Program-made: the position numbers and the translations under genes
Shown here: in pieces, positions 47,280-54,602 of the stretch
Layout: the number at the start of each line of letters is the position of its first letter
How positions within the stretch are numbered: the first letter of the stretch is position 1
Notes under the pieces: model-generated
Seen by the model: the letters and a program-made list of their open reading frames with translations, nothing else
Databases searched by the model: none
Told to the model about the DNA's origin: nothing
Virus record (IMG/VR): IMGVR_UViG_3300025013_000002
Span: 1 to 64,000 of that record
Origin: a virus
DNA: 64,000 nt
Reading direction: 5' to 3' (one strand)

Positions 47280-47374
47280 ATCTTCCTCCCAGCCGCTATC
47301 AAAATAAAAGCGGCGAATGCTCCGGTTAATGTTAGAAGCTGCAGGGCTCCGATGGTTTGGTCGAAGAGGGTCAT
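47276..47374 (-). CDS. 32-residue membrane peptide
   Basis: ATG with GGAGG upstream. One membrane helix (LQLLTLTGAFAAFILIAAGR). Like the 30-residue peptide at 46.6 kb it is coupled to a member of the HTKGPW family. Confidence 0.55.
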   Translation of the reverse strand: MTLFDQTIGALQLLTLTGAFAAFILIAAGRKI

Positions 47375-47676
47375 TTTTGGACCTCCAATTCCTTCCTGAT
47401 CCAAGCCGCGAGGTCATCTGGTCTGCAACCAGCGGAAGGCCAATTTTTGACCATCCGGTCGAACTCGCGGATCTTCATTTCTTGGTTTTGCTGGATTACT
47501 TCGCTCGCTTCCAGACCCATCTCCCTATAAATGTGACTGGCGTTGTCGCCAGTGTTCTTGGCACTGACGGATTTGTCTGTGGCCAAATCGGTCCAGGTAA
47601 AGGCCTAATAGCGGTTGCAGTAGGTGTCCGCTTTGGAATTGTAGATGGTGATTTGGGCTTTGATTTGTCGGATCAT
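47371..47676 (-). pseudogene. 101-codon gene interrupted by an amber codon
   Basis: The ATG at 47,676 has a perfect AGGAGG site. Codon 24 is TAG (47,605-47,607), after which the same frame continues for 77 codons to a stop at 47,371 that overlaps the next gene's ATG. The second part alone would need a TTG at 47,586 with no good ribosome site. Either a nonsense mutation, read-through, or an assembly error. Protein unknown. Confidence 0.6.
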
Positions 47677-47692
47677 TTTAGGCCTCCTCTTG

Positions 47693-48337
47693 TTAGTCCC
47701 CGCTCGGAAAGTTCTTGCAAACCTGGATGTGCCTGGTCTTAATCTGTTCGTCTGACATGACTGCTCTTGGTCCGCGACGGTAAATCTGCAGCGCCAAGTT
47801 AAGTGCAGCGCCCCACTGAGATCCAGATAAGCCTAGAGCCTCAATCCGTTTGTTCGCAAATCCTGCAGCTTTAATTTCCTTCTGGTTCCTCTGCCAAGTC
47901 TCTTGGTCCTCCCAGGCTGAATAGTCGTAGCCCCTCTCAAGCAAATGCCTAAGAATCTCAGCGGTTGTAATTTGGATAGCTTGCTCGTACCCAGGACCAA
48001 ACCCTCCCATCGAAATTGACCGGACTGATTTTCCTTTGTCCCATCTGTTCAACCAGTCAGCAGCATCAGTGCCGTAGATCTCGATCTGGCCGTGCTCTTT
48101 GTCCTCTGCTTCGGTGCGATAGAAAACTTTCTTTCCGTCAAGGAACACTCCGCGCACCACAAAGCCTATCCCACGACCGTAGAATCTTATTTCCATACCT
48201 TCCTCTGGAATCACAGGGGAGGAACTAGGGATGAAGAAACCCCACCCGTCATGCTTGGTAATCTCCCATCCATTACCTACGGCGTTAACTTTTTTGATTG
48301 TGGCTACTTCGAACTGCAAGTCATTTTCCGGGAACAT
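47693..48337 (-). CDS. Conserved phage protein
   Basis: 214 residues. TDAADWLNRWDKGKSVRSIS and GGFGPGYEQAIQITTAEILR are a signature I know from many phage proteins of unknown function. The N-terminal half has a beta barrel-like region (EEGMEIRFYGRGIGFVVRGV). Confidence 0.82.
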   Translation of the reverse strand: MFPENDLQFEVATIKKVNAVGNGWEITKHDGWGFFIPSSSPVIPEEGMEIRFYGRGIGFVVRGVFLDGKKVFYRTEAEDKEHGQIEIYGTDAADWLNRWDKGKSVRSISMGGFGPGYEQAIQITTAEILRHLLERGYDYSAWEDQETWQRNQKEIKAAGFANKRIEALGLSGSQWGAALNLALQIYRRGPRAVMSDEQIKTRHIQVCKNFPSGD

Positions 48338-48351
48338 AATTTTTCTCCTTT

Positions 48352-48370
48352 AAATGTGAAATCTCACTTT
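48352..48370. repeat. GTGA-N4-TCAC palindrome
   Basis: AAATGTGAAATCTCACTTT, directly in front of the ribosome site of the gene starting at 48,337, next to a UUCG-loop hairpin (48,374-48,397). Confidence 0.75.
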
Positions 48371-48373
48371 TCT

Positions 48374-48397
48374 GGGAGACTCCCGAAGGAGCCTCCC
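48374..48397 (-). terminator. Hairpin with UUCG loop
   Basis: On the minus strand GGGAGGCTCC pairs GGAGTCTCCC (one mismatch) around TTCG, between the gene ending at 48,409 and the palindrome at 48,352. Possible terminator or stability hairpin; no clear U-run. Confidence 0.55.
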
Positions 48398-48408
48398 TCC
48401 TTCATAAC

Positions 48409-49011
48409 CTACTCCCCGAAGTAGAAGCAGCGGCAGTATTCAAGCACGATCTCTTCCTCCTCGGAAGTCAATTCAAGAGGTTCCCAAGGAGTGAACCAGT
48501 CCTGGTAGAAGATCTCGGCGGACTCGGGCTGGTTCCACTGACCGAGTTCCCCCTCGATCTTAACCGCAGGTCCTCCGGTGCAGAGTAGGATCTGGAACTC
48601 TTCGGCGGAGTGATCCTCCGAGCCGGGGCAATACCAACCCGAGCGGACCTGAACCGAGAGGGGATCTTCGTTGATACGCTGGCGAGCGTCGTCGGCGTCT
48701 TTGCACTCGCCTGCTTCGGCTTCGAGTTCGTCGAGTTCCTCCTGATTTTCTTCTTCCCAATCCGAGAGTGCTTTTTCCGCCTCGTCGTTAGCCTCCTTCA
48801 ATTCGAGGTAGCTGGCAGCCCTGAGGTTGCAGTTGTCCGCGTAATCCTTGAGATCTCTTGCAGCGGTTGTGAGTGTGTCGCGGAGATCCTTCTTCTCCTC
48901 CCTCAACTCCTCCAGCCGATCCCAATCCAAATTCAACGCCGCCACCATTTCCTTAATGGATTCAAACTGCGCTCGGGCCTGGTCTTTCGCTCTTTCGTTG
49001 TCGTTGCTCAT
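48409..49011 (-). CDS. Conserved phage protein with coiled coil
   Basis: 200 residues. An acidic coiled coil (residues 1-100) precedes PLSVQVRSGWYCPGSED, FQILLCTGGPAVKIEGEL and FYQDWFTPWEPL, a signature found in many phage and plasmid proteins of unknown function. The last part is acidic. Confidence 0.82.
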   Translation of the reverse strand: MSNDNERAKDQARAQFESIKEMVAALNLDWDRLEELREEKKDLRDTLTTAARDLKDYADNCNLRAASYLELKEANDEAEKALSDWEEENQEELDELEAEAGECKDADDARQRINEDPLSVQVRSGWYCPGSEDHSAEEFQILLCTGGPAVKIEGELGQWNQPESAEIFYQDWFTPWEPLELTSEEEEIVLEYCRCFYFGE

Positions 49012-49032
49012 TTTGTTGCCTCCTTGTTTAGG

Positions 49033-49051
49033 AAATGTGAAATCTCACTTT
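49033..49051. repeat. GTGA-N4-TCAC palindrome
   Basis: AAATGTGAAATCTCACTTT in front of the gene starting at 49,011. Confidence 0.75.
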
Positions 49052-49094
49052 CCTATTGTTAGAGAAAAATAATGGATATACTCAAAGATTTTAC

Positions 49095-49176
49095 TTGACA
49101 CGGGGCCAGCACTCGTGGTATAATGCGGCTACTTTTCCGAAAGGAAAATAATATATAGTACTTATATAGCCACGAT
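49095..49176 (+). ncRNA. Plus-strand promoter with short hairpin transcript (possible gene C)
   Basis: TTGACA (49,095), 18-bp spacer, a consensus TATAAT (49,119). The transcript begins GCGGCTA, folds TTTTCC-GAAA-GGAAAA, and TAGCC about 40 bases on can pair with the first GGCTA. Genes A and B share the TGGTA before -10 but not the rest. All neighbours are on the other strand. Confidence 0.5.
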
Positions 49177-49293
49177 TTAAGCCTCCCTGATTCCCTCCTC
49201 TTCCTGCTCTAGCAGACACTCCGGACAAATGCAACCTGGATTTTTGGTTGTTTGGTGGAAATGCCTGTCGCATAGGACGCATTCGGTGGTCAT
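49177..49293 (-). CDS. 38-residue zinc protein
   Basis: ATG behind AAGGAGG. ECVLCDRHFH and CICPECLLEQ give four cysteines. Tail acidic. Fits the many zinc ribbons of this region. Confidence 0.6.
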   Translation of the reverse strand: MTTECVLCDRHFHQTTKNPGCICPECLLEQEEEGIREA

Positions 49294-49305
49294 TGGTGGG
49301 CCTCC

Positions 49306-49935
49306 TTATCCCTGATAAATTTTCCCGTCGTCTCCGACGTACAAGTCCACTTCCCCGAATCGCTTAGAAGAAGATGTCAGCCGCTCGCCAGCATCTTTAG
49401 GCCAATCCCCATCCCAGAATCCACAGCCGTGTCCGTTCCGGGTGAGCCAGAAGTCGTGTCCTGCCTTGGTGAAATCCAGGCCGATGTCCTCCCAATTCTC
49501 GTTGATGAAGCGGGCGCAGTCCTCGTCCATTTTTTGAAACGTCTCTGGCGCGAGGTCTGAGATTCCGTAGTTGTAGTCGAGCGGAATGTCCTGGTCGTCT
49601 GTGGAAGACCACAGCGTGGCCTCAATATAAGCCGTTAGAAATTCGTTGATCGAGGGGATCTCCTCCGCATTAGGGAAGATCTCTTTGAATTTCATCCTAG
49701 CCTCATTCCAATCAGCAGCCCTCAAAAATGCCGCCTGCTCCTCGTCGTCTCCATCTCCCCAGGCTACGAAGAGAGGTTCACCACAGCCCCAGTAAGCACC
49801 GCCTGGGTCGTACCCCTCGTGGAGCGGGACCTGCTCGATGTTGATCCGAGTGACGGAATCGGCTTCCTGGAGCGAGTCAGGTCGGCCCATTTGGGCTCCA
49901 GCAGTTGAATATGCTTTCGTGTAGTTGAATTTCAT
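49306..49935 (-). CDS. Conserved phage protein
   Basis: 209 residues. AGHDFWLTRNGHGCGFWDGD and GEVDLYVGDDGKIYQ are a well-known phage/bacterial pattern without established function. The N-terminal half is specific to this phage. GGATGAAATG start overlaps the upstream gene by ATGA. Confidence 0.82.
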   Translation of the reverse strand: MKFNYTKAYSTAGAQMGRPDSLQEADSVTRINIEQVPLHEGYDPGGAYWGCGEPLFVAWGDGDDEEQAAFLRAADWNEARMKFKEIFPNAEEIPSINEFLTAYIEATLWSSTDDQDIPLDYNYGISDLAPETFQKMDEDCARFINENWEDIGLDFTKAGHDFWLTRNGHGCGFWDGDWPKDAGERLTSSSKRFGEVDLYVGDDGKIYQG

Positions 49936-50183
49936 TTCATCCTCCGAAATGTTGTATAGCTTTGTCCGTTCGCATAGCAGCGATGCGAGACAGCGCCGGT
50001 AATGTCATCCCCGCACTTAGGGCAGCAGGCTTTATAGGGAGGCTTCGGTACCTCAACGAAGGAATTTTCGTGGGCGTACCCTGTGTACTCCCGCCCACAG
50101 TAGGAGCAACTTAGTTCTACTGTGACCCCACTGCCCAGGATCACTTTGTCCTCCCGAAGAGGCATTCCGCATTTGCAGGTCAT
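49932..50183 (-). CDS. Zinc-ribbon protein
   Basis: 83 residues with three cysteine pairs: MTCKCGMPL, LSCSYCGREY and CCPKCGDDI. Resembles DksA/rubredoxin-like small metal proteins only in general style. Unknown role. Confidence 0.72.
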   Translation of the reverse strand: MTCKCGMPLREDKVILGSGVTVELSCSYCGREYTGYAHENSFVEVPKPPYKACCPKCGDDITGAVSHRCYANGQSYTTFRRMK

Positions 50184-50187
50184 GGAT

Positions 50188-50649
50188 TTAGTCCTCCCCT
50201 AGTATGGCGAATCGAGTCCTGCTCCCTGCCAAGTAGGTCCCACAGCAGTCGCAGTCACTCGTAGAGAATTCGTCTTCTCCGTGCTCTCTTTCACTGAGTT
50301 CCGCGCTGGAGCAATGAGGGCAACCAGGGACTTCTTCGGGCTCGCTGCAGTCGGAGCACTCCAGCCCTTCCTCTACTTGCCAAGTGCATCCTTCGCAGTC
50401 CGGGTTTTTCACCTTGATCAAGTTGCTCTCCAGCAGGTACTCTCCGCAGTCGTAGCAGGTGAACTCCTTTTCGTCGGTGCAGTCTAAGACTAGGTGAGGG
50501 CCTAGATCCGCCAGTCCTCTGTCGATAGCTTCGATCTTGGCGTCAAGCTCCTTCCCATCCAGGTAATAACCCAAGCCAGAGTAATCGGCGTTGACTGCTA
50601 CCATCGTGCAGTCGGCGCAGAGCCAGATGTCGCGGTGAAGAACTTTCAT
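50188..50649 (-). CDS. Conserved phage zinc protein
   Basis: 153 residues from the ATG at 50,649 with GGAGG upstream. IWLCADCTMVAVNADYSGLG, IEAIDRGLADLGPHLVLD and the final SDCDCCGTYLAGSRTRFAIL match a widespread phage protein family. An insertion with more cysteines (FTCYDCGEYL, CEGC, ECSDC, CPHC) enlarges this member. Confidence 0.82.
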   Translation of the reverse strand: MKVLHRDIWLCADCTMVAVNADYSGLGYYLDGKELDAKIEAIDRGLADLGPHLVLDCTDEKEFTCYDCGEYLLESNLIKVKNPDCEGCTWQVEEGLECSDCSEPEEVPGCPHCSSAELSEREHGEDEFSTSDCDCCGTYLAGSRTRFAILGED

Positions 50650-50664
50650 TTCATCCTCCAAAAA

Positions 50665-50682
50665 AAATGTGAGATTTCACTT
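50665..50682. repeat. GTGA-N4-TCAC palindrome
   Basis: AAATGTGAGATTTCACTT; the TGA stop of the gene ending at 50,681 is inside it, and the ribosome site of the next gene follows. Confidence 0.78.
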
Positions 50683-51214
50683 AGTAGCCAAGCGTCTCTT
50701 CCTCGTCGCCGCCCAAGCACGCTTCTTCGCGCTCGTCCTCTTCCTCCTGGTATTCGCGCTCCTTCTCGGCAGCATCTTCTGCCAACGAATCGGCAGCGTA
50801 GGCCGCGCTAACTTCGTCGTCGTAGATGTGGTCCGTCTCGACGGAAGTAGCCATGCCTTCACCCATCGACCAGCCCACGATAAAACCTCTGTCGTGGTTA
50901 AGCCGGATCACGATTCCTCGGATTTTATCGCTGTCGCCGTACTCGTCGGTGTACCAGCCGGTGTGCCCAATCGAGGCGTCCGCCACCTCATCGCACCATT
51001 TCCAGCGGTGGATAGGATTCGAGAAGTCGCTGTCGAGGTAGCAGGAGAACCCATCGGCGTTAGGCGTCGGCGCCGAGTAATAACCTCCGGTGTGCTTGTA
51101 TCGCTCCTGGCGCTGCTTCTTGGTTCCCTTCGGTAACTCACTCAGGTATTTAGGGAAATTGAATCCGGCGAAGGTGAATTCCGTTTCAAGCTTGCGTTGG
51201 CGTCCTTTTAACAT
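50681..51214 (-). CDS. Conserved phage protein
   Basis: 177 residues from the ATG at 51,214 behind AGGAGG. HTGWYTDEYGDSDKIRGIVI, FIVGWSMGEG and IYDDEVSAAYAADSLAEDAA follow a phage family of unknown function. The tail is acidic. Confidence 0.8.
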   Translation of the reverse strand: MLKGRQRKLETEFTFAGFNFPKYLSELPKGTKKQRQERYKHTGGYYSAPTPNADGFSCYLDSDFSNPIHRWKWCDEVADASIGHTGWYTDEYGDSDKIRGIVIRLNHDRGFIVGWSMGEGMATSVETDHIYDDEVSAAYAADSLAEDAAEKEREYQEEEDEREEACLGGDEEETLGY

Positions 51215-51227
51215 GGGGTGCCTCCTT

Positions 51228-51251
51228 AAATGTGAATATTCACTTCTGAAT
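51228..51251. repeat. Both palindromes fused: GTGA-N4-TCAC overlapping ATTCA-N4-TGAAT
   Basis: AAATGTGAATATTCAC runs into ATTCACTTCTGAAT, sharing ATTCAC. It is the only composite of the two families, placed before the gene starting at 51,214. Confidence 0.7.
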
Positions 51252-51254
51252 TGA

Positions 51255-51431
51255 TTAGCGCCAAACCTGGAGGTCAAATTTTGAATCCTCCGGGAACCTC
51301 TGCTTCATTTTTTGAACTGCCTCTTCCTCCGAAGCGGCGTCGATGTAATACCCTTGTCTTGCTGAAGGATCTTTGTGTCCGGGGCATCCTGGCTCGTAAA
51401 GATCGGGACGGGTTAGGCGGAATTGAGGCAT
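51255..51431 (-). CDS. 58-residue conserved phage protein
   Basis: ATG behind GAAGGAGG. GYYIDAASEEEAVQKMKQRF is a phage-typical strand-helix unit. Starts ten bases after a strong ribosome site. Function unknown. Confidence 0.7.
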   Translation of the reverse strand: MPQFRLTRPDLYEPGCPGHKDPSARQGYYIDAASEEEAVQKMKQRFPEDSKFDLQVWR

Positions 51432-51434
51432 GGT

Positions 51435-51749
51435 TTAGTCCTCCTTCTGGGTGCTCAGTTTGTCAAGTGCTGCACCCCACTTTGTGAGCCTGTCCTCTTC
51501 AACTTTGAGGGATGCCCGCTGCCTTTCGATGCTCTCAGCAGCACTTTTGATTTCTGCCTGAGCCTCAACCAGAGCGGATTCCAGGTCAGGGTGGTACATA
51601 TCAACTCCACAGCGAGCAACCCTACCGTCGCCATATCGAATCTTGAGGGAGGGTAACCTGCATCCCGGCAAAATGCCCTCTTCAAGTACGGTTATCGTTT
51701 CAATCGAGATGGTACCATTGTCGTTAAAATGGATGTCATAGCGTTTCAT
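51435..51749 (-). CDS. Unknown protein
   Basis: 104 residues from the ATG at 51,749 behind GGGAGGAC. N-terminal beta region (RYDIHFNDNGTISIETITV), C-terminal coiled coil. Unknown. Confidence 0.72.
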   Translation of the reverse strand: MKRYDIHFNDNGTISIETITVLEEGILPGCRLPSLKIRYGDGRVARCGVDMYHPDLESALVEAQAEIKSAAESIERQRASLKVEEDRLTKWGAALDKLSTQKED

Positions 51750-51765
51750 CTTGTCCTCCCTCGTA

Positions 51766-51784
51766 AAATGTGATATTTCACTTT
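51766..51784. repeat. GTGA-N4-TCAC palindrome
   Basis: AAATGTGATATTTCACTTT; contains the TGA stop of the gene ending at 51,778. Confidence 0.78.
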
Positions 51785-52161
51785 TTGCTTCGTTCACTCA
51801 ACTCATCGACCGCCAGAATATTGCTGAAGTAATCCCCTTCGTTCCCTGCGGAGGAATACTTCTCGTTCACGAAATCATCCTCCTCAAATCCCTGCTCCAG
51901 AGCGTCCTTCCTGAGTTCCTCGATATAATCCGGATCTGCGAAGTAGCCTTTGTACCCCTTGTCCTTGCAGTAGTCGGCTATGGCGTCGTGGCAGGCGCCT
52001 AGATCCGAGTTCCCGTGAATCAAAAATCCTGCCGAGACATAGCAGCCGGTGTCGAGCCAGATGATGTAGGTATTGGGCCAGAAGTGCTTGTCTGAAGGAT
52101 TCACGTAGTCGATGGATTTGCGGCACTCCCGGAGCCACTTGGCGAATTCAGTTCGTTCCAT
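51778..52161 (-). CDS. Unknown protein
   Basis: 127 residues. TYIIWLDTGCYVSAGFLIHG and CHDAIADYCKDKGYKGYFAD suggest an alpha/beta fold. No motif recognised. Strong ribosome site (AGGAGG). Confidence 0.75.
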   Translation of the reverse strand: MERTEFAKWLRECRKSIDYVNPSDKHFWPNTYIIWLDTGCYVSAGFLIHGNSDLGACHDAIADYCKDKGYKGYFADPDYIEELRKDALEQGFEEDDFVNEKYSSAGNEGDYFSNILAVDELSERSKK

Positions 52162-52176
52162 TTCCTACCTCCTAAA

Positions 52177-52195
52177 AAATGTGAGATTTCACTTT
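52177..52195. repeat. GTGA-N4-TCAC palindrome
   Basis: AAATGTGAGATTTCACTTT before the gene starting at 52,161. Confidence 0.78.
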
Positions 52196-52198
52196 TTA

Positions 52199-52339
52199 CT
52201 ACCTAAACATCCAGCTACACATCACCAAGCCGCAGACAGCAACCAAACAAACCAAGATCCTCCCTACGGCGGCTTCAGTTTCCCTTTTCTGTTCGAATTG
52301 GGCTCTCTGTTTGAGGACGGTGGTGGAGACGTAGTTCAC
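52199..52339 (-). CDS. 46-residue membrane protein
   Basis: GTG start overlapping the upstream stop (GTGA). Polar N-terminus then RILVCLVAVCGLVMCSWMF membrane segment at the end. Tail-anchored topology. Unknown. Confidence 0.6.
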   Translation of the reverse strand: MNYVSTTVLKQRAQFEQKRETEAAVGRILVCLVAVCGLVMCSWMFR

Positions 52340-52476
52340 GAAACCACCTCCACTCTCTCCATCCTGAGATCGACCCAAGCCAATCCATCGTTAAACTGCA
52401 CCAGGACCATATCCGCCAATTCTTCAAGGCAGTGACCAATTCCGGTTCCGATTACGTAAACTTTTTGATTTTTCAT
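52336..52476 (-). CDS. 46-residue protein
   Basis: ATG with GGAGCC upstream. KNQKVYVIGTGIGHCLEELA and WVDLRMERVEVV look like a small beta-alpha-beta unit. Coupled to the membrane protein gene. Confidence 0.6.
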   Translation of the reverse strand: MKNQKVYVIGTGIGHCLEELADMVLVQFNDGLAWVDLRMERVEVVS

Positions 52477-52497
52477 TTTGTGGCTCCTTTTCCCGTA

Positions 52498-52516
52498 AAA
52501 TGTGAGAATTCACTTT
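52498..52516. repeat. GTGA-N4-TCAC palindrome
   Basis: AAATGTGAGAATTCACTTT before the gene starting at 52,476. Confidence 0.78.
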
Positions 52517-52525
52517 TCCATCAAG

Positions 52526-52539
52526 ATTCACTTCTGAAT
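52526..52539. repeat. ATTCA-N4-TGAAT palindrome
   Basis: Copy ATTCACTTCTGAAT ten bases from a GTGA-type palindrome, so both families meet here. Confidence 0.75.
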
Positions 52540-52542
52540 ACC

Positions 52543-52659
52543 TTAAGCCACCAAAATCCTCACCACGTAAGGATGGCCGTAGTTCATGAACCAGTCCCAG
52601 GTCGTTTTGATCCTTCTTGTCTTGCCTGATTTAGTTCTGACTTCGCAGATGATCGTCAT
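52543..52659 (-). CDS. 38-residue basic protein
   Basis: ATG behind AGGAGGAC. CEVRTKSGKTRRIKTTWDWF is basic with a WDWF motif. Function unknown. Confidence 0.58.
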   Translation of the reverse strand: MTIICEVRTKSGKTRRIKTTWDWFMNYGHPYVVRILVA

Positions 52660-52662
52660 GGC

Positions 52663-53079
52663 TTAGTCCTCCTTTTCTGGCGCCGTATTGCGCGCATCGC
52701 AGATTTCCCATTCATTCAAGCTTTCGTCCACCACATGGACCATCTCAGCGACAGCCACCCTTTTCCCGCAGGAGTCGCAGGCTCTCATCGTGGGGTCCTC
52801 TAAATACATCCCTTCCCCACAACAAGGGCAGCGCTCGCCGTTGTCTTCGATTTCCCCTCGCTTAGACTTTTGCTCACAATCGGGGCACTTTATTTCCTCG
52901 CCTCTAGCCTCCCGTTCGATTTCATGCTCGATGTACTCTTCTGCCAGGGTCTCGGAGCGAAATGCGGAAACGTGGCCATACCTACCAAGCAACTCGTTCC
53001 ACCTCTCGACAGCTACCCAGCCAATCCCGGTTTGCCCTGCAGGCACAATTCTGTAAAATGGGATTTTGATGAATTTCAT
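52663..53079 (-). CDS. Zinc protein
   Basis: 138 residues: IKCPDCEQKSK, RCPCCGEGM and RACDSCGKRV make three cysteine pairs after an N-terminal 60-residue domain. Unknown function. Confidence 0.75.
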   Translation of the reverse strand: MKFIKIPFYRIVPAGQTGIGWVAVERWNELLGRYGHVSAFRSETLAEEYIEHEIEREARGEEIKCPDCEQKSKRGEIEDNGERCPCCGEGMYLEDPTMRACDSCGKRVAVAEMVHVVDESLNEWEICDARNTAPEKED

Positions 53080-53097
53080 TTTGTGGCTCCTTTCGTA

Positions 53098-53116
53098 AAA
53101 TGTGAAGTTTCACTTT
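53098..53116. repeat. GTGA-N4-TCAC palindrome
   Basis: AAATGTGAAGTTTCACTTT; includes the TGA stop of the gene ending at 53,110. Confidence 0.78.
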
Positions 53117-53406
53117 TTACCTTTCAGCCATTCCCTAATCCGAATCATCCCCTCGCTGCTAATCTGCCAGACCGGAACTCCACCATCCAGATAAAGGCCC
53201 CTCTCTTGGTCGCCTTCCATTAAAGTGCTTAGGTAGTACCTGGACACGAACTGACCGAAGTCCGTATGATCGTAACGGCAGTCATAGAATTCGACCGTCG
53301 GATCATCTTGGTCGTGCTCCAGGCAGAAATTGAGTCCGTATTTATCACCTTTTTGTACGATCCGGACGAGCCAGATCATTCCTTGGTCGTTGAATATTTT
53401 GATCAT
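53110..53406 (-). CDS. Conserved phage protein
   Basis: 98 residues. VEFYDCRYDHTDFGQFVSRY and LYLDGGVPVWQIS are a phage family signature of unknown function. Confidence 0.82.
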   Translation of the reverse strand: MIKIFNDQGMIWLVRIVQKGDKYGLNFCLEHDQDDPTVEFYDCRYDHTDFGQFVSRYYLSTLMEGDQERGLYLDGGVPVWQISSEGMIRIREWLKGKK

Positions 53407-53542
53407 TTTTGAGCCCTCCTACCGCACCATTTTCGATGAAGAAGTTGTTCGGGTACTTCAGCTCCAGGCAGTAGACGATGGTTTCCAGTGGGAATCCTCT
53501 GTTGACCAGTTGCTGCACGTAGGCTTGCCAAGGCAGTTTCAT
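53345..53542 (-). CDS. Unknown small protein
   Basis: 65 residues from the ATG at 53,542 behind AAGGAGG. KLPWQAYVQQLVNRGFPLET looks helical. Its last third overlaps the next gene by 62 bases, which is unusual here, so the stop region may be non-functional tail. Confidence 0.55.
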   Translation of the reverse strand: MKLPWQAYVQQLVNRGFPLETIVYCLELKYPNNFFIENGAVGGLKNDQNIQRPRNDLARPDRTKR

Positions 53543-53557
53543 TTTTAACCTCCTTCT

Positions 53558-53615
53558 GACCGCAGGTTTCCTCAGGTTGATTGCTTCGCAGGAGAACATG
53601 AGGAAACCTGCGGTC
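53558..53615. repeat. Large stem-loop element, copy 1
   Basis: GACCGCAGGTTTCCTCA pairs its exact complement 24 bases later. The loop (GGTTGATTGCTTCGCAGG ...) is nearly the same as in copy 3. It lies between genes and is not followed by a U-run. Confidence 0.8.
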
Positions 53616-53626
53616 CAACTATCAAG

Positions 53627-53836
53627 CTACTCAGCCCACATTACCAGATCCGAGAAAAGACCCTCGGCCTCTGGGAGTTCCCACAGCCCGTCTTTGTTCC
53701 TGGAGGCTATTATCGTGTCTCCGTCAGGTCCGCTCCTCAGTTCTCCGTAGGTTATTTGCATGTAATCCGAGAAGGGGCCTAAGTCCTCACTCATGGTCGA
53801 GGTAGCAACATTTTCACCGCGTACATAGTAATTCAT
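53627..53836 (-). CDS. Unknown small protein
   Basis: 69 residues from the ATG at 53,836 behind AAAAGGAG; longer readings cross the palindrome and another gene. Acidic, with GPFSDYMQITYGELRSGPDG. Unknown. Confidence 0.68.
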   Translation of the reverse strand: MNYYVRGENVATSTMSEDLGPFSDYMQITYGELRSGPDGDTIIASRNKDGLWELPEAEGLFSDLVMWAE

Positions 53837-53883
53837 TTTATTCTCCTTTTGGTTGATGGTGGTTGAACTCGGTCGATTCAAAT

Positions 53884-53902
53884 AAATGTGAAATTTCACT
53901 TT
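53884..53902. repeat. GTGA-N4-TCAC palindrome
   Basis: AAATGTGAAATTTCACTTT at the stop of the 21-residue peptide gene and upstream of the gene at 53,627. Confidence 0.78.
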
Positions 53903-53967
53903 TACGAAAACCTCAGTAAGATAGCCGTCGCCCAAACAACTCCGAGCCAAACTATAGGTGCCATCAT
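53902..53967 (-). CDS. 21-residue membrane peptide
   Basis: ATG overlaps the upstream stop (ATGATG); GGAGGGAC precedes. Encodes MMAPIVWLGVVWATAILLRFS, a single hydrophobic helix. Real translation is plausible but unproven. Confidence 0.45.
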   Translation of the reverse strand: MMAPIVWLGVVWATAILLRFS

Positions 53968-54260
53968 ATCGTCCCTCCGTGCTTTCGGATAATCTCCCGG
54001 ACAACTTCCAGAGGGACGTATGAATAAACGGGAGAACCTTCGTAGGTATGATAAGGAGCCAAAAGTTCTTCTGGTTTGTTAGGGAACCCAACCTCGACAT
54101 CCGAGTACAAAGCGAGCTTGAAGAAGTCCATTGTCTTAGGACAACAAGCGTGACGATCGCTTGCCTGGACACTCATCATAAACCCGTCTTTGCACACGAT
54201 CTGAGGGAATAAAACTCCCTGGGTCCTTGTGGGAAGTTTGATTTCAATTTTGGTGGACAT
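53964..54260 (-). CDS. Conserved phage protein
   Basis: 98 residues. CKDGFMMSVQASDRHACCPK, VEVGFPNKPEELL and YSYVPLEVVREIIRKHGG fit a phage family with unknown function. First gene behind the promoter at 54,348. Confidence 0.82.
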   Translation of the reverse strand: MSTKIEIKLPTRTQGVLFPQIVCKDGFMMSVQASDRHACCPKTMDFFKLALYSDVEVGFPNKPEELLAPYHTYEGSPVYSYVPLEVVREIIRKHGGTI

Positions 54261-54347
54261 TTGGATCTCCTTTGTAATTACGGGCTATTTCCGAAATGGG
54301 CGGATAGGGATGAGGGGAAAGAACTTTATAAAACCTTTGTCTTGGCG

Positions 54348-54376
54348 TTTATAGCGGGTTTGGATCTTTTCGTCAA
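54348..54376 (-). promoter_or_regulatory. Promoter at the right end of the minus-strand accessory block
   Basis: TTGACG (54,371-54,376), 17-bp spacer, TATAAA (54,348-54,353). Upstream lie AATTCACATGTGTATT and a GTGA-type palindrome (54,408), so both families meet here. Confidence 0.75.
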
Positions 54377-54407
54377 GCATTTTAATTCACATGTGTATTT
54401 AAATTGG

Positions 54408-54425
54408 AATGTGAAACCTCACTTT
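54408..54425. repeat. GTGA-N4-TCAC palindrome
   Basis: AATGTGAAACCTCACTTT, upstream of the 54.35 kb promoter. Confidence 0.7.
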
Positions 54426-54602
54426 TATGGTTTATTTGACGGGCGAATCAGGTAAACTACGCAAACTTTGCATAGCTGGTGTAAAACCTTATTAAATACG
54501 CAGGTTTAGTCAGGTTTCTAGCGGAGCTTGGATATTGAGTTATGCCTGCGGTGGATTAGGGAGGATGCAGGATCAGTCAATTTTCCAGCGAAGCTTTAAT
54601 CA

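Noticed and set aside
47605-47607. Reassignment of TAG across the genome
   Set aside because: Several confident genes here end with TAG followed directly by the next gene's start, so TAG works as a stop.
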